This document shows positions 1 through 5,003 of a DNA stretch of 5,669 nt, piece after piece. The notes under the pieces were generated by a model. That model was not told the DNA's origin, did no database searches, and saw nothing but the letters and a program-made list of their open reading frames with translations. This DNA is from Oscillospiraceae bacterium (lineage in GTDB: Bacteria; Bacillota; Clostridia; UBA1381). Both the position numbers and the translations under genes were made by a program. The DNA is taken from the NCBI GenBank assembly GCA_020860985.1, contig JAJBTG010000257.1:1-5669 (forward strand), in the 5' to 3' direction. The first letter of the stretch is position 1. Every line of letters starts with the position of its first letter.

Positions 1-1131
1 CCCGGTCAACACCTTGAAATTCCCAACACCGCAAAGGTTGAGTTGACGACAAAGCTTAAGCATTTTGAAATTCAGGAATATCCCATTCCCGAGCTTGGCG
101 ACGACGATATTCTTGTAAGGGTTGAGGGCTGCGGCGTATGCGGTACCGACGCTCATGAATACAAGAACGATCCGTTCTCACTTATTCCGGTGGTTCTCGG
201 ACATGAGGGCACGGGCGAAATCGTTAAGATGGGTAAAAACGTAAAGGTTGACAGTGCCGGCAAGCCGCTTAATTTGGGCGACAAGGTTGTTACCTGTATG
301 ATTTTTAAGGACAATCCCGACATTACAATGTTCGACCTTAATAAGCAGAACGTGGGCGGCGCGGACGTTTACGGACTTCTCCCCGATGACGATGTCCACC
401 TAAACGGCTGGTACAGTGATTATATTCTTATCAGAGGCGGCTCTACTGTGTTTAACGTAAGCGACCTTGACCTTGATTCGAGAATACTTATCGAGCCGTG
501 CGCGGTTCTTGTACACGCTGTTGAGAGAGCAAAGACAACAAACATTTTGAGATTTAACTCAAGAGTTGTCGTTCAGGGCTGCGGACCTATCGGTCTTATC
601 TGTATCGCTGTTCTTCGCACAATGGGTATTGAAAACATTGTCGCGGTTGACGGCAACGAGCAGAGATTGGCATTCGCGAAGAGAATGGGCGCCAATGAAA
701 CGGTGAACTTTATGAATCATAAGGGAATCGACGCTCTTGCGGGCGCGGTTCAAGACGCGTTCGGCGGCTATCTTGCCGACTTCGCGTTCCAGTGCACGGG
801 TTCGCCTGTTGCTCACAGCAATATTTACCATTTCATCAGAAACGGCGGCGGACTTTGCGAGCTTGGTTTCTTCATCAACGGCGGCGACGCTACAATCAAT
901 CCGCACTTTGACCTTTGCTCAAAGGAAATAACACTTGTAGGCTCATGGGTTTACACCTTGAGAGATTACGCTACAACCTTTGATTTCCTTAAGAGAGCAA
1001 TCGCAATCGGACTTCCGATTAAGGAATTGATTACGCACAGATTCCCGCTTGAAGAAATGAATGAGGCTTTGGAAACAAATCTTGCTCAAAAGGGACTGAA
1101 AATAGCTTACGTCAGAAAAGACTTAATCTAA
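1..1131 (+). CDS. Zinc-type medium-chain alcohol dehydrogenase (5' partial)
   Basis: This is an NAD(P)-dependent dehydrogenase of the zinc-containing MDR family (sorbitol/threonine dehydrogenase-like). The frame is open to base 1 (it begins PGQHLEIPN), so the N-terminus is outside the window; the first in-frame start-like codon, TTG at 43, has no ribosome site and is probably an internal Leu. Visible residues (376) include GCGVCGTD with the catalytic Cys about 47, GHE at about 67-69, the third zinc-ligand region IEPCAVLVHAV (Glu about 165, Cys about 167), a Rossmann GCGPIG loop at about 193-198, and an Asp at about 217 after the second strand, which suggests NAD(H). The four-cysteine structural-zinc lobe of classical alcohol dehydrogenases is missing: only one Cys lies in that segment. 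Position next to shell genes suggests it interconverts the compartment's aldehyde and alcohol to recycle NADH. That role and the substrate are inferred; the family call is firm. Confidence 0.9.
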   Translation, partial: PGQHLEIPNTAKVELTTKLKHFEIQEYPIPELGDDDILVRVEGCGVCGTDAHEYKNDPFSLIPVVLGHEGTGEIVKMGKNVKVDSAGKPLNLGDKVVTCMIFKDNPDITMFDLNKQNVGGADVYGLLPDDDVHLNGWYSDYILIRGGSTVFNVSDLDLDSRILIEPCAVLVHAVERAKTTNILRFNSRVVVQGCGPIGLICIAVLRTMGIENIVAVDGNEQRLAFAKRMGANETVNFMNHKGIDALAGAVQDAFGGYLADFAFQCTGSPVAHSNIYHFIRNGGGLCELGFFINGGDATINPHFDLCSKEITLVGSWVYTLRDYATTFDFLKRAIAIGLPIKELITHRFPLEEMNEALETNLAQKGLKIAYVRKDLI

Positions 1132-1164
1132 TCCTCACAAATTCAGGAAAGGGTTGAATGAAAT

Positions 1165-1506
1165 ATGAATGACGCAATAGGAATTATCGAAATGTTCGGT
1201 TTCGTTTCGGCGATTACCGCGGCGGACGCGGCTGCAAAGGCTGCCGACGTTAAGGTTATCGCGATTGATTCAAACAAGCCGGCGAACGCCGAAAGCGTAG
1301 AAGTGCCGCTTATCATGGCGGTAAAAATACAGGGCAGCGTATCGGCTGTCGAGGCGGGTGTCGAAGCTGCGGCGAAAGCGGCTGAGAGCGTTTCGGGACT
1401 TATAAACAAATATGTTATAGCACGTCCGACCGACGATGCTCAAAAAATGGCTTTGCGCGTAAGCGTGGGCAGGGATAAGGTCGGACATATACCGAATAAC
1501 GCGTAA
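1165..1506 (+). CDS. Divergent BMC-H shell protein with enlarged pore loop
   Basis: A single-BMC-domain shell protein of 113 residues, expected to form hexamers in the compartment facet. The N-terminal signature AIGIIEMFGFVSAITAADAAAKAADV (residues 4-29) matches BMC-H in the normal, non-permuted order, and the edge Lys (K25) is kept. The usual pore stretch (EKIGSGL type) is replaced by residues 35-53, about nine residues longer than in the neighbouring BMC-H proteins and lacking the GSG motif. The usual IPRPH motif reads IARPTDD (85-91), and about 22 residues follow, ending GHIPNNA. The ribosome site AGGAAAGGG (1145-1153) fits the ATG at 1165; an ATG at 1158 is out of frame and stops at once. 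It lies 33 bases after the dehydrogenase stop, so the two are probably co-transcribed. It probably contributes a minor facet tile with its own permeability. The BMC-H call is secure; the pore consequence is inferred. Confidence 0.9.
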   Translation: MNDAIGIIEMFGFVSAITAADAAAKAADVKVIAIDSNKPANAESVEVPLIMAVKIQGSVSAVEAGVEAAAKAAESVSGLINKYVIARPTDDAQKMALRVSVGRDKVGHIPNNA

Positions 1507-1518
1507 GGAGGAGGAAAT

Positions 1519-1788
1519 ATGCAAGCGCTTGGATTTATTGAAACAAGAAGTCTGACCGGTGCGATTGAGGCCTCTGACGCGATGACAAAGGCCGCGGACG
1601 TGGTTCTTGTCGGAACCGAGAAAATCGGTTCGGGACTTGTAAATGTAGTGGTAATGGGCGAGGTTGACGCTGTTAAGACGGCTGTTGAGGCCGGCGAAGC
1701 GGTGGCAAAGGAAATAGGCGAGGTTTACGCGGTTAACGTTATACCGCGTCCGCACGATGACATCGCCAAAATCCTGCCTTCAATTTAA
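1519..1788 (+). CDS. Canonical BMC-H shell protein
   Basis: An 89-residue shell protein of the PduA/PduJ/EutM family that forms hexameric facet tiles. It shows the whole canonical pattern: [19 protein letters not shown] (residues 4-22), the edge lysine K24, the pore motif EKIGSGL (34-40), and [15 protein letters not shown] near the C-terminus. The length is that of a bare BMC domain, with no extension. A strong ribosome site AAGGAGGAGG (1505-1514) overlaps the TAA of the preceding gene, so translation is probably coupled to it. It differs from the second canonical copy at 2345 at many positions, for example [19 protein letters not shown] against [19 protein letters not shown], so it is a diverged paralogue and not a recent duplicate. 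A small-metabolite pore is expected from family knowledge; no specific substrate can be read from the sequence. Confidence 0.97.
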   Translation: MQALGFIETRSLTGAIEASDAMTKAADVVLVGTEKIGSGLVNVVVMGEVDAVKTAVEAGEAVAKEIGEVYAVNVIPRPHDDIAKILPSI

Positions 1789-1806
1789 AAAGGGGAGGTA
1801 GAGATT

Positions 1807-2259
1807 ATGGATTTTTCATTGGGACTTGTTGAGGTCAGCGCGTTGGGAAACGCGATTAAAATGCTTGACGATATGCTTAAGGTTGCGGATGTGGAATTTG
1901 TCGCAACGGAGAGAAAGCTCGGCGGAAGATTGGTAACAATCGTTGTAAAGGGCGAGCTTACGGCAGTGCAGGCTTCGGTTGACGCGGGAATAGCTTCGGC
2001 TAAAAGCAATGACAGCTTAAAGGCGTCGCAGGTTATCGCAAGACCTCACGAGGAAATTTTAAAATTCCTGCATCTTGACGAGGAAAACGAAAAGAAAGCA
2101 ACCTCGGAGTTTGCGGGAACTCATGTAGGACCGGTCGCGGCAAAGGCCGCACCTAAAAAGGTGCAGACCGTTGCGGAAGAAGCGGCGGATGCGGAGCCTA
2201 CGGCACAGGAAGCGCCGGCAAAACCAAAGCGGCGCGGCAGACCTAAGAGGTCTGAATAA
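1807..2259 (+). CDS. BMC-H shell protein with AT-hook-like C-terminal extension
   Basis: A 150-residue shell protein made of one BMC domain (about residues 1-90) plus a tail of some 60 residues. The domain shows LGLVEVSALGNAIKMLDDMLKVADV, the edge Lys K25, and SQVIARPHEEILKFL. The pore segment reads TERKLGGRL, one residue longer than the canonical TEKIGSGL and with an Arg near the pore. The tail is low-complexity, rich in Ala, Glu, Lys and Pro (about 91-139), and ends in the basic stretch KRRGRPKR (141-148), which resembles the GRP core of AT-hook DNA-binding peptides. Tails on shell proteins have precedent: PduK has an extension and E. coli EutK carries a nucleic-acid-binding-type helix-turn-helix domain. 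The ribosome site AGGGGAGG (1791-1798) is well spaced. The shell role is secure. Nucleic-acid binding is only a hypothesis; the basic end could instead tether cargo or contact other shell proteins. Confidence 0.92.
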   Translation: MDFSLGLVEVSALGNAIKMLDDMLKVADVEFVATERKLGGRLVTIVVKGELTAVQASVDAGIASAKSNDSLKASQVIARPHEEILKFLHLDEENEKKATSEFAGTHVGPVAAKAAPKKVQTVAEEAADAEPTAQEAPAKPKRRGRPKRSE

Positions 2260-2265
2260 ATCAGT

Positions 2266-2289
2266 TCTTTAAGCCTTGGAGCTTTAAGA
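2266..2289 (+). promoter_or_regulatory. Imperfect hairpin upstream of the major shell gene
   Basis: TCTTTAAGC (2266-2274) pairs with GCTTTAAGA (2281-2289) around the 6-base loop CTTGGA, with one T-T mismatch in a 9-position stem. It begins just after the stop at 2259 and is followed by A-rich sequence, not a T run, so it is not a + strand intrinsic terminator. A role in mRNA processing or stability ahead of the 2345 gene is possible but unproven. No convincing -35/-10 promoter pair was seen in the 85-base gap. Confidence 0.4.
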
Positions 2290-2309
2290 TAAAAAAACAA
2301 AGTAAATTA

Positions 2310-2321
2310 GGGCTAAAGCCC
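2310..2321 (+). promoter_or_regulatory. Small GC hairpin before the ribosome site of the 2345 gene
   Basis: GGGC (2310-2313) and GCCC (2318-2321) form a 4-bp GC stem with the loop TAAA. It ends 7 bases before the strong ribosome site TAAGGAGG (2329-2336). A hairpin this short may arise by chance; if real, it could protect the 5' end of a processed message. Confidence 0.25.
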
Positions 2322-2344
2322 GGAAAAATAAGGAGGAAAACACA

Positions 2345-2620
2345 ATGGCAGTAGAAGCATTAGGTATGGTAGAAACAAGAGGTCTTGTAGCGGCAATCGA
2401 GGCGGCAGACGCAATGGTTAAGGCTGCAAATGTTACACTTATCGGAACAGAGAGAATCGGTTCGGGTCTTGTAACAGTTATGGTAAGAGGCGACGTTGGC
2501 GCTGTTCAGGCGGCTACAGACGCAGGCGCTGCAGCAGGCTCAAGATTGGGTGAATTGGTATCGGTTCACGTAATTCCGCGTCCTCACGGCGATGTAGAAA
2601 AGATTTTGCCGGAAGTTTAA
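2345..2620 (+). CDS. pduA: Major BMC-H shell protein, PduA-like
   Basis: A 91-residue hexameric shell protein very close to the PduA/PduJ/EutM consensus. The residues fall at PduA positions: edge lysine K26, pore RIGSGL at 37-42 with Ser 40, and R79 in VIPRPH. The sequences [27 protein letters not shown] and [21 protein letters not shown] are nearly textbook. It is probably the most abundant facet protein. It has its own 85-base leader, a strong TAAGGAGG ribosome site at 2329-2336, and a GC-rich hairpin just downstream (2639-2663). Its codon choice differs from the upstream BMC-H genes, with more GTA, GCA, ACA and AGA and less GCG, as expected for a highly expressed gene. Family assignment is firm. 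Separation of PduA, PduJ and EutM orthologues by eye is not, so the symbol is approximate. Confidence 0.95.
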   Translation: MAVEALGMVETRGLVAAIEAADAMVKAANVTLIGTERIGSGLVTVMVRGDVGAVQAATDAGAAAGSRLGELVSVHVIPRPHGDVEKILPEV

Positions 2621-2638
2621 TTTTAAACATAAAGGTAT

Positions 2639-2663
2639 CGCCGCAAAATTTTATTTTGCGGCG
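2639..2663 (+). terminator. Strong hairpin, possible attenuating terminator, between shell gene and pduL
   Basis: CGCCGCAAAA (2639-2648) and TTTTGCGGCG (2654-2663) form a perfect 10-bp stem around the loop TTTTA. The bases after it (GTATCTTAATTA) do not form a solid T run, so full termination is doubtful. It could be a partial terminator or a 3' stabilising or processing structure that keeps expression of the upstream shell gene higher than that of pduL and later genes. Confidence 0.55.
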
Positions 2664-2696
2664 GTATCTTAATTAAACTAATCATACCAAATCAGT

Positions 2697-2701
2697 GGAG
2701 G
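2697..2701 (+). promoter_or_regulatory. Ribosome binding site that sets the pduL start
   Basis: GGAGG lies 9 bases before the ATG at 2711, which is normal spacing. The alternative in-frame TTG at 2705 would leave only 3 bases, so ATG 2711 is chosen. Confidence 0.8.
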
Positions 2702-2710
2702 AAATTGGAA

Positions 2711-3349
2711 ATGGATAAGAATTTAGAGAGTTTAATTGCGAAAACAGTTGTTGATATATTAAAGCAGAAAGAAGCAAGCGAGGGGATTAAGGTTGGCGTA
2801 TCCGCAAGGCACGTTCATCTTTCACAGGCTGATTTGGAAACCTTGTTCGGCGAGGGGCATAAGCTCACACCGAAAAAAATGCTTATGGGCGACCAGTTCG
2901 CGGCTGAAGAATGTGTAACGCTTGTAAGTCCGTCGCTTCGCACCATTGAGGGTGTAAGAGTTTTGGGACCTGTCCGCAAGGAATCACAGGTCGAAATTTC
3001 AAGAACAGATGCCTTTAAGTTAAAGGTTAGTCCGCCGGTTCGTCCTTCAGGCGAGTTAAAGGGTTCGGCGCCGATGGCGTTAGTCGGACCGAAGGGCAGT
3101 GTATTTTTAAATGAGTGCTGTATTATTGCAAACAGACATATACATATGACTCCCGCAGACGCGGCAAAGTATAATGTTAAGGATAATGATATTGTCGATG
3201 TGGAAATTGAGAACTCAAAGCCGACGCGTTTTTATAACGTGCAGGTTCGCGTGAGAGAGGATTTTAATACCGAAATGCACATTGACACGGACGACGCAAA
3301 TGCCTGCGCGATAAAGACGGGCGATTACGTCAGAATTTTAAATAAGTAA
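2711..3349 (+). CDS. pduL: PduL-type phosphate acyltransferase (phosphotransacylase)
   Basis: This enzyme converts acyl-CoA plus phosphate to acyl-phosphate plus CoA inside the microcompartment, recycling CoA and feeding ATP synthesis through an acyl kinase. The 212-residue protein has the two-domain PduL pattern. The paired histidine motifs are SARHVHLS (H34, H36) and NRHIHMTP (H143, H145), with a further His in EMHIDTDDANA (H190); these match the di-zinc site described for PduL. The segment RKESQVEIS (about 90-98) supplies the likely Glu ligand. Residues 1-20 (L5, L8, I9, V13, I16, L17) form an amphipathic helix followed by a short linker, typical of an encapsulation peptide that targets cargo into the lumen. 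The length matches the family. It follows the hairpin at 2639 and precedes the vertex gene by 26 bases. The acyl chain (acetyl or propionyl) cannot be decided here. Confidence 0.96.
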   Translation: MDKNLESLIAKTVVDILKQKEASEGIKVGVSARHVHLSQADLETLFGEGHKLTPKKMLMGDQFAAEECVTLVSPSLRTIEGVRVLGPVRKESQVEISRTDAFKLKVSPPVRPSGELKGSAPMALVGPKGSVFLNECCIIANRHIHMTPADAAKYNVKDNDIVDVEIENSKPTRFYNVQVRVREDFNTEMHIDTDDANACAIKTGDYVRILNK

Positions 3350-3354
3350 ACAAC

Positions 3355-3375
3355 ATCTATAGAGGATGAATAGAT
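3355..3375 (+). promoter_or_regulatory. Short hairpin presenting the ribosome site of the vertex-protein gene
   Basis: ATCTAT (3355-3360) and ATAGAT (3370-3375) are a perfect 6-base inverted repeat around a 9-base loop holding AGAGGA, the ribosome site for the ATG at 3376. The stem is AT-rich and weak, so it may be chance. If it forms, the site sits in the loop and the start codon directly abuts the stem. Confidence 0.25.
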
Positions 3376-3636
3376 ATGATTATAGGCAGAGTATATGGAA
3401 GCATTGTTTCAACGCATAAGCTTGAACCGCTTGTAGGTTATAAGTTTATGCTTGTGCAGTGCATTGAGAAAAATCAATTGGTCGATAAATTCCTTGTGGC
3501 GGTCGACGGAGTAGGCGCGGGTATCGGTGAGGACGTAATAATAACCGAAGGCTCAAGCGCCCGCAAAGCACTGACAAAACCGGATGTTCCGGTTGACGCG
3601 GTTATAGTGGGAATTCTCGACGAGAAGCAAGCATAA
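3376..3636 (+). CDS. eutN: BMC-P pentameric vertex protein (EutN/CcmL/PduN family)
   Basis: An 86-residue EutN/CcmL-family protein; pentamers of this family cap the vertices of the polyhedral shell, and few copies are needed per compartment. The family pattern is clear: MIIGRVYGSIVSTHKLEPLVGYKFMLVQ at the start, then FLVAVDGVGAGIGEDVIITEGSSAR (about residues 39-63), and PVDAVIVGILDE at the end. The length is standard and there is no extension. It is 26 bases downstream of pduL and 22 bases upstream of the PduS-like gene, in the same operon. It is the only vertex protein in the window, and with BMC-H and BMC-T genes also present the locus encodes all three shell protein classes. Family assignment is firm; EutN and PduN names are interchangeable at this level. 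Confidence 0.96.
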   Translation: MIIGRVYGSIVSTHKLEPLVGYKFMLVQCIEKNQLVDKFLVAVDGVGAGIGEDVIITEGSSARKALTKPDVPVDAVIVGILDEKQA

Positions 3637-3658
3637 TTTCATTTGGGGAGGAAGCATC

Positions 3659-4327
3659 ATGGTATTTGAGGAGCTTCAAAAAATTGTGTATGAAGCGGGA
3701 ATTGTCGGCGCGGGAGGCGCGGGTTTCCCTACGCACAGAAAATTTTCGGATAAAGTAAAGCAGATTGTTGTAAACGCGGCGGAATGTGAGCCTCTTATGA
3801 TGGTTGACCATCATATTTTGGAGCATCATCTTCAGGCGCTTGTTGACACGTTGAATATTTTAATCGACACAATGGGCGCGGATGAAGCGATTATAGGTAT
3901 TAAGGGCAAGAATATGCACCTTTTAGATGCGAAAATCGTAGCGTCACTTGAGGGAACAAAGGTAAAAATCAAGGAGATTCCCGATATTTATCCGGCGGGC
4001 GATGAGGTTGTTCTGACCTATGAAACAACCGGAAAAATTATTCCGGAGGGTTCTATTCCGGTAATGGTGGGCGTTATGGTTATAAACGTGGAAACCGTTT
4101 ATAATATCCATAAGGCGGTTACCGCGGGCACTCCCGTGACGGAGAAGTACATAACAATCGGCGGCGATGTACCGGAGGATATAACGGTAAAGGCTCCGAT
4201 AGGAATAAAAATAAGCGAGCTTTTATCTATTGCGGGATATACAAATATTGAAGATAAGGAAATCATAAACGGCGGACCTATGATGGGTAAGCTTGTTGAT
4301 ATTGAGAATGACGTTGAGACAAAATAA
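3659..4327 (+). CDS. pduS: PduS/RnfC-like electron-transfer flavoprotein, N-terminal part
   Basis: The first 222 residues of a PduS-type protein, a soluble RnfC homologue that carries FMN and two [4Fe-4S] clusters. In Pdu systems it acts as cobalamin reductase, and in other compartments it is thought to move electrons from NADH. Visible motifs are GIVGAGGAGFPTH (residues 14-26, nucleotide/FMN-binding glycine loop), NAAECEPL (39-46), IYPAGDEVVLTYETTGK, a SLBB-like region around YITIGGDVPEDITVKAP, and GGPMMGKLVD near the end. The reading frame stops at TAA 4325, inside a segment that in PduS usually reads like VTKTTGGLI. The rest of the protein continues in the same frame at 4382-4993. Start ATG 3659 has the strong ribosome site GGGGAGG. 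On its own this part lacks the Fe-S clusters, so it may be half of a two-piece protein, a recoded gene, a damaged gene or an artefact of base calling. Confidence 0.85.
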   Translation: MVFEELQKIVYEAGIVGAGGAGFPTHRKFSDKVKQIVVNAAECEPLMMVDHHILEHHLQALVDTLNILIDTMGADEAIIGIKGKNMHLLDAKIVASLEGTKVKIKEIPDIYPAGDEVVLTYETTGKIIPEGSIPVMVGVMVINVETVYNIHKAVTAGTPVTEKYITIGGDVPEDITVKAPIGIKISELLSIAGYTNIEDKEIINGGPMMGKLVDIENDVETK

Positions 4328-4333
4328 TCATAG
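4325..4333 (+). other. Double in-frame stop (TAA TCA TAG) inside pduS
   Basis: TAA (4325-4327) and TAG (4331-4333) are separated by one sense codon. The sequence before it is ACA AAA and after it GGA CTT ATT ATT, both matching conserved PduS positions. An alternative reading, one extra A in the AAAA run and one A fewer in GGGA, would give TKIIIGLII without stops, so two compensating base errors could also explain it. Confidence 0.8.
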
Positions 4334-4381
4334 GGACTTATTATTTTTCCTAAATCCCATTCGATTATCCAGCGTAAAAAA

Positions 4382-4993
4382 ATGCCGCTGTCGATGACCT
4401 TAAAGCGCGCTTCGGCGGCGTGCTGTAACTGTACAATGTGTTCGGATATGTGCCCGAGAAACCTGCTCGGATATAATATAAATGTACATAAAACAGTCCG
4501 CGCAGCTTCGCACAGCGAGGTTACGGACTCGGAGAGCTTTTTGCAGACGGCTCTTTGCTGCGGCTGCGGAGTATGTACGGTAATAGGCTGTCAGCAGATG
4601 CTTGACCCGCAGAGAATTTCTATGGAGATTAAAGGTTCTCTCGGAAAGCACGGTTTAAAACGCACAAACAATAAGGCTCCCGAAAAGGTCAGAGAGGAAC
4701 GCGCGTCAAGACTTGTTTCTTCATCGGTGCTTATAGACAGGCTCGGAATAAGAAAGTATGTTAAGCCAAGGGTTGAAAGAAGATATGTTGAATTTAATCC
4801 GAATACGGTTTATATAGAGCTTCGTCAGCACGTAGGAAAGCCTGCGACGGCAATCGTTAAGCCGGGCGATACGGTGACGGTTGGTCAGGCTGTCGCGCAG
4901 ACTCCGTATGAGGATTTGGGTACAACTATGCATTCAAGCATTAACGGCAGAGTAAAGGCCGTAACCGATAGGTTTGTTATTATAGAAAAGTAG
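4382..4993 (+). CDS. pduS: PduS/RnfC-like electron-transfer protein, C-terminal Fe-S part
   Basis: A 203-residue stretch that supplies the second half of a PduS-type protein. It holds two cysteine clusters: C14-x2-C17-x2-C20-x3-C24-P, and C59-x2-C62-x2-C65-x4-C70. All eight ligands for two [4Fe-4S] clusters are therefore present, although the second is followed by QQ where Pro is usual. The final 60 residues (KPATAIVKPGDTVTVGQAVAQ and the following DLGTTMHSSINGRVKAV) match the RnfC barrel-sandwich domain. The ATG at 4382 is preceded by a run of seven A and by no Shine-Dalgarno site, unlike every other gene whose start is in the window, which argues that it did not evolve as an independent start. 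The in-frame sequence from 4334 onward is also PduS-like. It may be made by reinitiation or readthrough, or be silent. Its TAG stop sits in the ribosome site of the next gene. Confidence 0.7.
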   Translation: MPLSMTLKRASAACCNCTMCSDMCPRNLLGYNINVHKTVRAASHSEVTDSESFLQTALCCGCGVCTVIGCQQMLDPQRISMEIKGSLGKHGLKRTNNKAPEKVREERASRLVSSSVLIDRLGIRKYVKPRVERRYVEFNPNTVYIELRQHVGKPATAIVKPGDTVTVGQAVAQTPYEDLGTTMHSSINGRVKAVTDRFVIIEK

Positions 4994-4997
4994 GTGA
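4992..4997 (+). promoter_or_regulatory. Ribosome binding site that sets the pduT start
   Basis: AGGTGA overlaps the TAG stop of the preceding frame and lies 6 bases before the ATG at 5004. The alternative ATG at 4998 abuts it directly and is therefore less likely. The overlap suggests translational coupling between the PduS C-terminal frame and the PduT-like gene. Confidence 0.65.
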
Positions 4998-5003
4998 ATG
5001 AAA

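Larger units (their letters stand above)
3659..4993 (+). pseudogene. pduS: Full-span pduS-like gene interrupted by two in-frame stops
   Basis: Read through in one frame, this span has 444 codon positions, close to the roughly 450 residues of PduS, and contains every expected domain in order. Only two codons break it: TAA at 4325 and TAG at 4331, with TCA between. After the stops the frame reads GLIIFPKSHSIIQRKKMPLSMTLKRA, which looks like normal PduS sequence and joins the Fe-S part without any shift. Aligned by eye with the usual TKTTGGLI, the stops replace the first and third residues after TK, so length is preserved. This entry records the possibility of a disrupted or recoded gene; the two halves are also listed separately because each may still be translated. 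Confidence 0.6.

Noticed and set aside
43..45. TTG as the start of the dehydrogenase
   Set aside because: The frame is open and protein-like back to base 1, there is no ribosome site before the TTG, and MDR enzymes need additional N-terminal sequence. The gene is treated as 5' partial.
1270..1755. Minus-strand open frame of 161 codons across the BMC-H genes
   Set aside because: It lies fully antisense to two clear shell genes, has no recognisable domain and a composition typical of an antisense shadow.
2239..2253. Perfect inverted repeat AGACCT-AAG-AGGTCT
   Set aside because: It lies inside the coding end of the third BMC-H gene, has a 3-base loop and no T run, and is explained by codons for the basic tail.
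2260..2344. Possible internal promoter before the PduA-like gene
   Set aside because: TTGGAG and TAAATT-like hexamers are about 21 bases apart and poor matches, so no promoter is called.
2705..2707. TTG start for pduL
   Set aside because: Only 3 bases separate it from the GGAGG site; ATG 2711 has normal spacing.
4316..4340. Programmed single frameshift explaining the PduS break
   Set aside because: The two halves are in the same frame, so a single shift cannot bypass the stops; two opposite shifts within about ten bases would be required.
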